This document shows, in pieces, positions 13,563-18,572 of a stretch of 23,871 bases of DNA. The position numbers and the translations under genes are program-made. The notes beneath the pieces are model-generated. The model searched no databases. It was given only the letters and a program-made list of their open reading frames with translations, and was not told the origin of the DNA. The stretch's first letter is position 1, and every line of letters begins with the position of its first letter. Origin of the DNA: a virus; IMG/VR virus record IMGVR_UViG_3300032282_003028, positions 1-23,871 of that record; one strand, written 5' to 3'.

Positions 13563-13799
13563 ATGACACGCAAAGACTATGTATTGATCGCCGACACCAT
13601 CGCGCAGCTGAGCCGCGACATCGCCCACGATGAAGGCTGCGCCCTATCCGACACGGGTCGGGCCGTTGCATCAGGCGAACGGGCTGCGATCCAGACGCTC
13701 ACATTCAGGCTGGCCCACGAGCTGCAGCTGGACAACCCCCGCTTTGATCGGGGTCGCTTCATCGAGGCGTGCCAGCTGGACGCTGAGCGGCTGGCGTGA
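13563..13799 (+). CDS. Conserved small phage/plasmid protein (MTRKDY family), 78 aa
   Basis: The product starts MTRKDYVLIADTIAQLSRDI and ends LDNPRFDRGRFIEACQL-x-x-x-x-LA. The pairing of an N-terminal 'MTRKDY..IA' and a C-terminal 'DNPRFDR.RF..AC' is a very common phage and plasmid family of unknown function. It is helical and soluble. The ATG has GAAAGGA eleven bases upstream. A much longer open frame reaches back to 13026, but it overlaps two better-supported genes and lacks a ribosome-binding site, so I rejected the extension. Confidence 0.8.
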   Translation: MTRKDYVLIADTIAQLSRDIAHDEGCALSDTGRAVASGERAAIQTLTFRLAHELQLDNPRFDRGRFIEACQLDAERLA

Positions 13800-13867
13800 T
13801 CGGACACGCGCACCTGTGCCTAGTCGGCATACTGGTGCTGGGCCTGATGATCCTGCACCGCAGCTGA
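13796..13867 (+). CDS. Possible 23-residue membrane peptide
   Basis: A GTG start at 13796 overlaps the previous stop (GTGA) and encodes MIGHAHLCLVGILVLGLMIL-HRS, nearly all of which could be one transmembrane helix. It ends 6 bases before a strong terminator, exactly where a last gene of an operon would end. Its tiny size means it may not be a real gene; the overlap arrangement and uninterrupted hydrophobicity are the only support. Confidence 0.4.
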   Translation: MIGHAHLCLVGILVLGLMILHRS

Positions 13868-13873
13868 AAGATC

Positions 13874-13898
13874 GGGGGCCTTCGGGCTCCCTTTTTTT
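13874..13898 (+). terminator. Rho-independent terminator with UUCG tetraloop
   Basis: GGGGGCC (13874-13880) pairs with GGCTCCC (13885-13891), one G-U pair, around the stable loop TTCG, followed by seven Ts. It ends the first rightward block. Confidence 0.93.
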
Positions 13899-13933
13899 GT
13901 CCGCGATCCGACCGCCCCCGCCCTCCCCTTAGG

Positions 13934-13997
13934 TTGAGATACATAGGAAGGCGCGAACCCCCATTTTTCTGGGATTGATAGACATAGGCTGGCGCGA
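13934..13997 (+). repeat. Two copies of a 23-bp phage repeat (R1, R2)
   Basis: R1 (13934-13956) and R2 (13975-13997) each start TTGA, have ACATAGG in the middle and end GGCGCGA, with the same 23-base length. They lie just after a terminator and upstream of the promoter at 14025. Three more copies lie at 14845-14940. R2 is followed by ACCGCTGATTAT (14008-14019), which also follows R3. Confidence 0.75.
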
Positions 13998-14024
13998 AAT
14001 ACGACGAACCGCTGATTATGTGCG

Positions 14025-14053
14025 TTGACATAGCTGCGAATATAATATTTGAT
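14025..14053 (+). promoter_or_regulatory. Promoter of the three-gene block
   Basis: A perfect -35 box TTGACA (14025-14030) is followed after 17 bases by TTTGAT (14048-14053), four of six matches. A perfect TATAAT at 14041-14046 is only 10 bases away and would need a different upstream element. The first ATG is at 14092. Confidence 0.6.
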
Positions 14054-14058
14054 GCGCT

Positions 14059-14075
14059 TGTCATAACGGATGACA
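14059..14075. promoter_or_regulatory. Palindromic operator candidate at the predicted transcription start
   Basis: TGTCAT-AACGG-ATGACA is a perfect inverted repeat with 6-base arms. It covers the expected +1 of the promoter at 14025-14053, the usual place for a repressor site. Its TGTCA core is shared with the TGTCAC repeats at 14953-15325. Confidence 0.5.
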
Positions 14076-14091
14076 CAAGAAAGGGACTGAA

Positions 14092-14262
14092 ATGAAGTAT
14101 ATCGATATTACCCCGACATGGGAGCAAGCCGTCCGCATCTACCTACTGGTGCTTGAAGAGGGCTCAGAGGAGGGCAGAGTAACTGCGCGGGAGGAGATAC
14201 TGCGCCTCGCCCGTCAGTATGATGAATTGATTGCCGACATGAAGCAGGAGGAAGCAGCGTGA
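14092..14262 (+). CDS. Conserved small phage protein (MKYIDITPTW family), 56 aa
   Basis: The product reads MKYIDITPTWEQAVRIYLLV, then LEEGSEEGRVTAREEILRLA and RQYDELIADMKQEEAA. The 'ITPTW' start followed by a helical 'E.G...GR..AREE..R.A' segment is a frequent small phage and plasmid family with no known function. The ATG has AAGAAAGGG about eight bases upstream. Its stop overlaps the next GTG start (GTGA). It is the first gene after promoter 14025-14053. Confidence 0.8.
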   Translation: MKYIDITPTWEQAVRIYLLVLEEGSEEGRVTAREEILRLARQYDELIADMKQEEAA

Positions 14263-14501
14263 CCCAAGGAATAGAAACCAAGCACCTAAAGCCCACCAAC
14301 ACCAAGGGCTCCCGCATCAAGGCCACCGCATGGGCTGGCAGTGTCACCATCGGCTACGACTACGCGCTCGATGCCGAGGACAACCACGCCAACGCAGCAA
14401 TGGCGCTTGCCCAGAAGCTAGGATGGGGAGGCGATTATATCCAAGGCGGCAACGCCAAGGGCAATGGCTACCTGTTCGTAAAGAGGGAACGTTACGCATG
14501 A
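14259..14501 (+). CDS. Conserved small phage protein, 80 aa (GTG start)
   Basis: The product begins MTQGIETKHLKPTNTKGSRI and contains KATAWAGSVTIGYDYAL, then NHANAAMALAQKLGW and GGNAKGNGYLFVKRE. The 'PTNT-x-GSRIKA' and 'HA.AA.ALA.KLGW' blocks mark a very common phage family of unknown function, probably an alpha/beta fold. The GTG overlaps the upstream stop, and its own stop overlaps the next ATG (ATGA), so the three genes of this block are translationally coupled. Confidence 0.85.
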   Translation: MTQGIETKHLKPTNTKGSRIKATAWAGSVTIGYDYALDAEDNHANAAMALAQKLGWGGDYIQGGNAKGNGYLFVKRERYA

Positions 14502-14788
14502 CCCACTACATCGGAACAATCTATTTCCTTGGTAAATACCGCCCTCTCTCAGTGGAGGGCGACAACCTAGAAGAAGTAATGATAGAGCTCACTAGACGGG
14601 CTCAGGACGCCCCAGAGGAGGTGCAGGAGCGCATTAAAACCCTCTGGCTAGGCATAGACACCAGAAACGCCGGACATAGCATTGAGCACGGCTCCTACGG
14701 CGCTTCATGGGTGAAGGCAGACCGACCAGCCTTCCCGCCGGACACATGGGACAGTATGCCACCCTGTCCGAACCTAATTTACAACTGA
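14498..14788 (+). CDS. Hypothetical phage protein, 96 aa
   Basis: The product starts MTHYIGTIYFLGKYRPLSVE and has an amphipathic helical middle (LEEVMIELTRRAQDAPEEVQ) and a Pro/Trp-rich C-terminus ending MPPCPNLIYN. I do not recognise the family. The ATG overlaps the preceding stop, with GAGGG nine bases upstream; a longer open frame to 14330 overlaps the preceding gene and was not used. A terminator follows 5 bases after its stop, so it ends the three-gene block. Confidence 0.75.
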   Translation: MTHYIGTIYFLGKYRPLSVEGDNLEEVMIELTRRAQDAPEEVQERIKTLWLGIDTRNAGHSIEHGSYGASWVKADRPAFPPDTWDSMPPCPNLIYN

Positions 14789-14793
14789 AATCA

Positions 14794-14816
14794 GGGGGGC
14801 TTCGGCTCCCCTTTTT
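14794..14816 (+). terminator. Second UUCG-capped Rho-independent terminator
   Basis: GGGGGGC (14794-14800) pairs with GCTCCCC (14805-14811), one G-U pair, around TTCG, followed by five Ts. It is a near-copy of the terminator at 13874-13898. Confidence 0.92.
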
Positions 14817-14844
14817 ATTTGCCTCCCCCGACCAACCGCTGGGG

Positions 14845-14940
14845 TTGAATTACATAGGATGGCGCGACCGCTGATTATCCGAGCCGCCGCCGTTGCTGAC
14901 ATAGGATGGCGCTATCGGTTGAATTTGATAGGAAAGCGCG
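14845..14940 (+). repeat. Three copies of the 22-23-bp phage repeat (R3-R5)
   Basis: R3 is 14845-14867, R4 14893-14914 and R5 14919-14940. R3 and R4 share ACATAGGATGGCGC exactly; R5 is more diverged (GATAGGAAAGCGCG). All begin TTG. With R1 and R2 there are five copies, each array lying just downstream of a UUCG terminator. Confidence 0.72.
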
Positions 14941-14952
14941 GGATTTTGGCAA

Positions 14953-15325
14953 TGTCACAGAGAAAACGGCTGATTTCTGCGGGTTTGAGGGTGATTTGTC
15001 ACAGAATTTCCAAAAATGTCACAGAGTTGTGACAAAAAAAACGGCTGATTTCCGCCCTTTTCTATATATATATCTAAATGTCATGATATTTATATATATA
15101 TAACCCCCTGATTAAAAAAAAGTGTATACAACTGTATACATAGGGATGGATATATATAGGGATATATATTTACGATTTCCGTGACATTTTTCGGTTTCCT
15201 TATATATAACAACGACTTGCTTGTCACAAACGTGTCACACGTCCGATTCGGCCCTATTATTATCGTTATAAATCAATAACTTATTTGTCACAGCTTTTGT
15301 GACATTTTGGGCCAATTCCGTGACA
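14953..15325. repeat. Array of TGTCAC-type repeats (putative iterons)
   Basis: Plus-strand TGTCACA lies at 14953, 14997, 15017, 15222, 15233 and 15286; the four followed by G are at 14953, 14997, 15017 and 15286. The inverse TGTGACA is at 15028 and 15298, and shorter GTGACA is at 15181 and 15320. Two pairs (15017/15028 and 15286/15298) face each other with centres about 11-12 bases apart, roughly one helical turn. Confidence 0.7.
15123..15140. promoter_or_regulatory. Two TGTATACA palindromes exactly one helical turn apart
   Basis: The perfect 8-base palindrome TGTATACA occurs at 15123-15130 and 15133-15140, separated by AC. The 10-base period puts both on the same face of the DNA, as expected for cooperative binding of a dimeric repressor or initiator. 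Confidence 0.55.
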
Positions 15326-15466
15326 TTTTGGTATTTTATCAGTTTAATTGATGGATGACGTTTTTTTTGCGATTAGAGCTTGACTATTAATATGACGCTG
15401 GCGTAGCGTTGGCATTCGGCTGCAATGTGACGTTGACAGCCTGATGAAATGAGAAAGGGTATTGAA

Positions 15467-15775
15467 ATGACATTATCGTTAGTTGGAAAATCTTCTCCTT
15501 GGGGCATCGTGCAGGACGAAGAGTCCGTTGCAGAAGGTATCATTTATGTTTCGACTGCCTCGCATGGCGGCATCTGGGTTGCCCGTGAATTGCTTCCCCG
15601 TATCTCGCAGGAGATGAAAGACTATGCGGAATATTGGTCGGGTTCATCGCAGTGGTTTGAGGAGGATTGCGCGGCGCAATGCGTGGTGGTTAGCTTCCCC
15701 GAATATTTCCCTGCGGATCAGGTTGAACGCGCATGGGAGACTGTCCGCCGTTATGTGACGAAGGAGGCGGCGTGA
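15467..15775 (+). CDS. DUF7007-like protein, 102 aa
   Basis: The product has SSPWGIVQDEESVAEGIIYV (9-28), then STASHGGIWVARELLP (29-44), WFEEDCAAQCVVVSFPEYFP (63-82) and a final helix. The 'PWG...GI..VST-ASHGG-x-W' and '(Y/F)EED...' blocks are those of the DUF7007-type domain seen in phages and mobile elements. Its function is not established to my knowledge. I placed the start at the ATG at 15467, which has AGAAAGGG eight bases upstream; an ATG at 15449 lacks one. It is the first gene of the long small-gene cluster, and its stop overlaps the next ATG (TGATG). Confidence 0.85.
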   Translation: MTLSLVGKSSPWGIVQDEESVAEGIIYVSTASHGGIWVARELLPRISQEMKDYAEYWSGSSQWFEEDCAAQCVVVSFPEYFPADQVERAWETVRRYVTKEAA

Positions 15776-15882
15776 TGTGGAGGGTATTGGATAATCCGTT
15801 TAATCGGGCGTGGTGCGCTGAATTGATTGGCGCGATCTTGGCGGTTGCCCCGTCTTATTGCATTGTCGAAAGGGTTTCGTGA
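15775..15882 (+). CDS. Small hypothetical protein, 35 aa
   Basis: An ATG overlapping the previous stop (TGATG) opens a frame encoding MWRVLDNPFNRAWCAELIGA, then ILAVAPSYCIVERVS. The middle (AELIGAILAVAPSYCIV) is hydrophobic enough for a short membrane segment. The stop overlaps the next ATG in the same TGATG fashion. GGAGG lies close upstream. The tight fit between two accepted genes is the main evidence; the function is unknown. Confidence 0.6.
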   Translation: MWRVLDNPFNRAWCAELIGAILAVAPSYCIVERVS

Positions 15883-16133
15883 TGGCTGAGATGGAATTGA
15901 AGATAGGCGGGGAGTATTTCCCCGTCGAATCTAAGGTTGCGCCGCTGTGGTGGCAGGGCAAGGTTTTGTCTTACACGGCCAGCGGTTACGGCGGACGCAT
16001 TCCCTTGCCTTATATGGTGCATTGGAAAGGCCGTTGGAGGCGTGTTTATGTGGCGCAGTATAGCAACGCTGGGACGGCCTATATCGGTCGGTCTCTGGCG
16101 GCTTGTGACGCGATTGTAGAAAGGGTTTTGTGA
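15882..16133 (+). CDS. Hypothetical phage protein, 83 aa
   Basis: The product starts MAEMELKIGGEYFPVESKVA and is rich in aromatic and basic residues (PLWWQGKVLSY, VHWKGRWRRVYVAQYSN), suggesting a small beta-barrel fold such as an SH3- or OB-like domain; this is inferred from alternating strands only. The ATG has AAAGGG eight bases upstream and overlaps the previous stop; its own stop overlaps the next ATG. The family is not recognised. Confidence 0.72.
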   Translation: MAEMELKIGGEYFPVESKVAPLWWQGKVLSYTASGYGGRIPLPYMVHWKGRWRRVYVAQYSNAGTAYIGRSLAACDAIVERVL

Positions 16134-16348
16134 TGACGCAGGGTGAGATAGCTTATCGTGAGGATTGTGCGCGGCGGGGTGTATATCCTGACGGCCAGAC
16201 GAGGCGCGATTGGTCGCAGTTGGATGATTTGGTGCGCTCGACATGGGAACGGAACCCTACGGCGCGAGATTATGAGGAAGAGGACGTTAGCGAGGCGCTG
16301 GGCGCTGGGTATCGCTATCGGGACTATGCAGGGCAGGGAGAAGGCTAA
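16133..16348 (+). CDS. Hypothetical phage protein, 71 aa
   Basis: The product (MTQGEIAYREDCARRGVYPD, then GQTRRDWSQLDDLVRSTWER) is highly charged, helical and soluble. The arrangement 'YREDCARRGVYPDGQ.R..W..L' reads like a small conserved phage domain, but I cannot name the family. The ATG at 16133 directly follows a GTG at 16130; AAAGGG lies upstream. The stop overlaps the next ATG (TAATG). Confidence 0.7.
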   Translation: MTQGEIAYREDCARRGVYPDGQTRRDWSQLDDLVRSTWERNPTARDYEEEDVSEALGAGYRYRDYAGQGEG

Positions 16349-16656
16349 TGGATAAGGATACGACATATAACGGATGGACGAATTACGAAACGTGGCGCGT
16401 TAATCTGGAGATGTTTGACGCTGATTTTTCCAGCGACAATGAAATGGACGCATATGATCTGGGGCAGAGCATGCGCGAGATGGCGTTGGAGATTGTCGGC
16501 CAGCATGGTTCGGGGATCACCTTGGACTATGCGGAGGCGTTTCTGAGCGCCGTGAATTGGTATGAGATAGGTTCGATGAATATCGATGCTTATCGGCCAC
16601 CAGAAGAGTTCCACTGCCGCAATGGTATCCCGATAGATGATTGTGTTTGTTGTTAG
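16348..16656 (+). CDS. DUF7249-like protein, 102 aa
   Basis: The N-terminus YNGWTNYETWRVNLEMF (8-24) and the later LDYAEAFLSAVNWYEIGSMN are the hallmarks of the 'YNGWTNYETW' family (DUF7249 in my memory), found in phages and mobile elements with no proven function. The C-terminus HCRNGIPIDDCVCC carries four cysteines in 14 residues and could bind a metal, which is not typical of the family as I know it. The ATG overlaps the previous stop, with GGGAGAAGG upstream. Confidence 0.85.
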   Translation: MDKDTTYNGWTNYETWRVNLEMFDADFSSDNEMDAYDLGQSMREMALEIVGQHGSGITLDYAEAFLSAVNWYEIGSMNIDAYRPPEEFHCRNGIPIDDCVCC

Positions 16657-16666
16657 GAGAGAGATG

Positions 16667-16894
16667 ATGGAATATTGGGTTGATATTGTCCGGCGCGAGG
16701 TGACGTTTGAGCGTTACAATGTTTGTGTCACGGCTGACAGTCCGGAACACGCGCAAAAGCGGGTGCATGAACATTACATGGGGGATGGCGATGTGCTGAC
16801 CTATGGCGAGGAATGCACTGAAAATCATGCGAAGCATTTAGAGACTGATGAAAGCATTGTTGTATTCATTGGCGATGCAGAGGAGGCGAAGTGA
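16667..16894 (+). CDS. Small hypothetical phage protein, 75 aa
   Basis: The product begins MEYWVDIVRREVTFERYNVC and continues VTADSPEHAQKRVHEHYMGD. The pattern of an N-terminal strand pair followed by 'V.A.SPE.A...V..HY' resembles small phage ferredoxin-like domains in which a helix follows two strands; no function is known. Tandem ATGs at 16664 and 16667 follow GGAG by four and seven bases; the second has the better spacing. The stop overlaps the next ATG. Confidence 0.75.
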   Translation: MEYWVDIVRREVTFERYNVCVTADSPEHAQKRVHEHYMGDGDVLTYGEECTENHAKHLETDESIVVFIGDAEEAK

Positions 16895-17064
16895 TGGCAA
16901 CGTATGTTTTTGGCACTGATTTATATGTCGGTGCGGACACTTTGGCGGAGGCCCGTGATGGCCTGTTGGAATTGCTGGCGGATATAGTCCGGCGGAATGA
17001 TAGCGATGCGTTCTATGTGAAAGAGATGATTTACGAGGAGACGGGCAATGCCGAATTGGTGTGA
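16894..17064 (+). CDS. Small hypothetical phage protein, 56 aa
   Basis: The product reads MATYVFGTDLYVGADTLAEA, then RDGLLELLADIVRRNDSDAF and YVKEMIYEETGNAELV. It looks like a short strand-helix-strand protein, acidic, without cysteine. GGAGG lies five to nine bases before the ATG, which overlaps the previous stop. Its last 17 bases overlap the start of the Api92-like gene. It may work with that neighbour, but nothing beyond the overlap suggests this. The family is not recognised. Confidence 0.7.
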   Translation: MATYVFGTDLYVGADTLAEARDGLLELLADIVRRNDSDAFYVKEMIYEETGNAELV

Positions 17065-17521
17065 AAATGTAGTGACGTTTACGGGGCCGCGAGAGAAGCT
17101 GGACGCGCTGATTGAGGGCGCTGGCAAAGGGGAATTGCTTAACGCGATCCGCCCAATGCCGGAGAGCGTCTTTCGGGGGAACGTAGGCAGCGCCGAGCGC
17201 GATGAGCACGGCTCGAATAATTGGTATGACTGGAGCATTGAGCATTGGGGAACGAAATGGGACGTTAAAGACGTTGACATTGATGACGAGGGCGAGAGCG
17301 TAGCGTTTCGTTTCGATAGTGCATGGTCGCCACCTGTTGAGGCGTATCGCTATGCAGAGGAGCAGGGCTTGGCTGTGGCGGCTATGTATTGCGAGACGGG
17401 CTTTGACTTCATTGGGCGATATAGTGCGGGTGTTGATATGATTACGCCGATTGAGGATTGCGAGGACGAGGATTTGCGCGATTGTTTCGCGTTTGCGTTT
17501 GAGGAGTGGGATGATGAATAA
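17048..17521 (+). CDS. Api92-like ferredoxin-fold protein (YubB/DUF1281 group), 157 aa
   Basis: The start MPNWCENVVTFTGPREKLDA is the standard opening of the Api92-like/DUF1281 family, and SNNWYDWSIEHWGTKWDV (57-74) with FRFDSAWSPPVEA are its other hallmark blocks. The length is typical. The family is widespread on phages and plasmids; its role is unproven. The ATG has GGAG seven bases upstream and overlaps the previous gene by 17 bases. The C-terminus is strongly acidic (IEDCEDEDLRDCFAFAFEEW), which might mimic nucleic acid, though that is speculation. Confidence 0.9.
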   Translation: MPNWCENVVTFTGPREKLDALIEGAGKGELLNAIRPMPESVFRGNVGSAERDEHGSNNWYDWSIEHWGTKWDVKDVDIDDEGESVAFRFDSAWSPPVEAYRYAEEQGLAVAAMYCETGFDFIGRYSAGVDMITPIEDCEDEDLRDCFAFAFEEWDDE

Positions 17522-17783
17522 AGATATATTTCGCACAGTGCGCGAGCTGCTGGAGAACCCTGATGAGGTGCTGATGGGTAATGCCGTGAACAATGAAGGC
17601 AAGCTGTATGATGACAGTGTTGAGAACCTGACCGCGATCTTGGCGATGGAGGGTCGTTATACGGATATGCTGGCGGCTCTGGAGAGCTTGTTAGCCGATT
17701 GCGAAGCCCACGGCCTGACCGACAATGACGCACACTTGCGCGAAGCACGCGCAGCGATAGCTAAGGCGAAGGGAGAGGCATGA
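17514..17783 (+). CDS. Hypothetical helical phage protein, 89 aa
   Basis: The product has MNKDIFRTVRELLENPDEVL at the N-terminus, and its C-terminal half (MLAALESLLADCEAHGL, AHLREARAAIAKAKGEA) is the 'LE.LL...G....AR.AIAKAKGE' ending common in phage-encoded small proteins. It is mostly helical and soluble. Tandem ATGs at 17511 and 17514 lie four and seven bases after GGAG; the second was chosen. The start overlaps the Api92-like gene, and the stop overlaps the next start (ATGATG). Confidence 0.75.
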   Translation: MNKDIFRTVRELLENPDEVLMGNAVNNEGKLYDDSVENLTAILAMEGRYTDMLAALESLLADCEAHGLTDNDAHLREARAAIAKAKGEA

Positions 17784-18055
17784 TGGCTTGGAGAATTGAT
17801 GGCTGCGCTTCGACGGGCGATTTAGATATATTTGCGGTCGATGAGACGCTGGGCGACTATCGCGTAGCTATGATCGAGTGCGATGATAATACAGTGGATG
17901 AACAAGCTGTAATGGCAAACGCACGGCTGATTGCAGCTGCGCCGGAGATGTATGCGGCTCTGGAGCGATTGGTTTACGATTACGCGCACTTCGCAAAAAC
18001 GAATGATAGCTTCGTGGCCGAGGTTGGCCAGCTCTTGCAGGAGATAGACGGATGA
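17783..18055 (+). CDS. Conserved small phage protein with ARLIAAAPEM motif, 90 aa
   Basis: The C-terminal half carries QAVMANARLIAAAPEMYAAL, a signature found in many small phage proteins of unknown function, followed by a helix and ending LLQEIDG. The N-terminus (MAWRIDGCASTGDLDIFAVD) is strand-rich. Tandem ATGs at 17780 and 17783 follow GGAG; the second has a seven-base spacing. The stop overlaps the next ATG (ATGA). Confidence 0.8.
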   Translation: MAWRIDGCASTGDLDIFAVDETLGDYRVAMIECDDNTVDEQAVMANARLIAAAPEMYAALERLVYDYAHFAKTNDSFVAEVGQLLQEIDG

Positions 18056-18225
18056 ACGTGCGGTTAGAATTGGATTGCAAGGAGGTTGCGCGGTTTGAGT
18101 ATGGCTCACACGCTATGTGGGCTGCGCTGGCTTTGAGCAAGGAAGATGATCGGCTTTGGACAGTGATAGACGAACGCGAGAGCGCGGTCACGACTATCGA
18201 ATATCGAAATGGAAAGGCGTATTGA
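18052..18225 (+). CDS. Small hypothetical protein, 57 aa
   Basis: The product reads MNVRLELDCKEVARFEYGSH, then AMWAALALSKEDDRLWTVID and ends YRNGKAY. It looks like a strand-helix-strand fold and is soluble. GGAG lies nine bases upstream, and the ATG overlaps the previous stop. The family is not recognised. It is supported by frame continuity, spacing and the lack of any alternative gene here. Confidence 0.68.
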   Translation: MNVRLELDCKEVARFEYGSHAMWAALALSKEDDRLWTVIDERESAVTTIEYRNGKAY

Positions 18226-18226
18226 T

Positions 18227-18379
18227 ATGGAAAAGTTTGATTTCACGCTGGCATTTTCGGTCATGGCCACTGATCCGGTGGACGCACGGGTGAAGCTGAA
18301 GGATTTGCTGAAGGCGATTAGCAAGGAAGAGATTTTGTGGGCGATGCGGCCTGTGAAAGAGGAGAGAGATGATGCGTAG
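18227..18379 (+). CDS. Small hypothetical protein, 50 aa
   Basis: The product (MEKFDFTLAFSVMATDPVDA, then RVKLKDLLKAISKEEILWAM, ending PVKEERDDA) has one strand followed by two helices. GGAAAGG lies 9-15 bases before the ATG. It starts one base after the previous stop and overlaps the next gene by 8 bases. The family is not recognised. Confidence 0.65.
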   Translation: MEKFDFTLAFSVMATDPVDARVKLKDLLKAISKEEILWAMRPVKEERDDA

Positions 18380-18572
18380 ATGGTTAGCGAGTAAATTGTT
18401 TGATCTGGCCACAAGGCTAGACTGGGATGGGGCATTGAGTGCCGCGACAGCTTTTGTTCTGGTTTATGGTGGGCCTTGGGCCATGTTGAAGAAGAAGAAG
18501 AAGATTGGCCGTCCTCTGGGCAGTAGGGATAAGAAGCCCCGCAAGAACCCTGTCCGCAAGGTGAGGTCATGA
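18372..18572 (+). CDS. Small protein with hydrophobic segment and highly basic tail, 66 aa
   Basis: Residues 21-39 (about GALSAATAFVLVYGGPWAM) are hydrophobic enough for a membrane helix. The tail from residue 40 is extremely basic (LKKKKKIGRPLGSRDKKPRK...), with GRPLGS resembling an AT-hook-like or nucleic-acid-binding stretch. Tandem ATGs at 18369 and 18372 follow GGAG; the second was chosen. The basic run comes from an AAG-repeat tract. Whether it is a membrane protein or a DNA-binding peptide is open. Confidence 0.65.
   Translation: MRRWLASKLFDLATRLDWDGALSAATAFVLVYGGPWAMLKKKKKIGRPLGSRDKKPRKNPVRKVRS

Larger units (their letters stand above)
14817..15466. other. AT-rich non-coding region; candidate replication origin/control region
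   Basis: No convincing gene lies in these 650 bases. From left to right it holds three copies of the 22-23 bp repeat, two TGTCACAG repeats each followed by ACGGCTGATTTC-type sequence, long TATATA tracts (about 15062-15105 and 15150-15170), a TGTATACA pair, more TGTCAC-type repeats to 15325, and a weak promoter candidate TTGACT-N18-TAGCGT (15380-15409). High AT content plus short repeats in both orientations near the primase-helicase is typical of an origin, but no DnaA box was found. Confidence 0.6.

Noticed and set aside
13390-13671. Minus-strand frames opposite the GC-rich early block
   Set aside because: They have no ribosome-binding sites, Arg/Ser/Pro-rich products and lie antisense to supported genes.
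13026-13799. Long upstream extension of the MTRKDY-family gene
   Set aside because: The extension overlaps two better-supported genes and is Arg/Ser/Pro-rich, as out-of-frame translation of GC-rich genes usually is; the ATG at 13563 has a proper ribosome-binding site and the family N-terminus.
14906-15103. Open frame of 65 codons in the iteron region
   Set aside because: It starts inside repeat R4, has no ribosome-binding site, and its product only translates the TGTCACAG and GGCTGATTTC repeats; better explained as non-coding.
14953-15325. CRISPR array
   Set aside because: Repeats are only 6-8 bases, in both orientations, with irregular spacing and no cas genes.
15433-15461. TTGACA as promoter of the DUF7007-like gene
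   Set aside because: The predicted -10 would fall on the ribosome-binding site, leaving no leader; it is more likely part of a TGTGAC-TTGACA protein site or chance.
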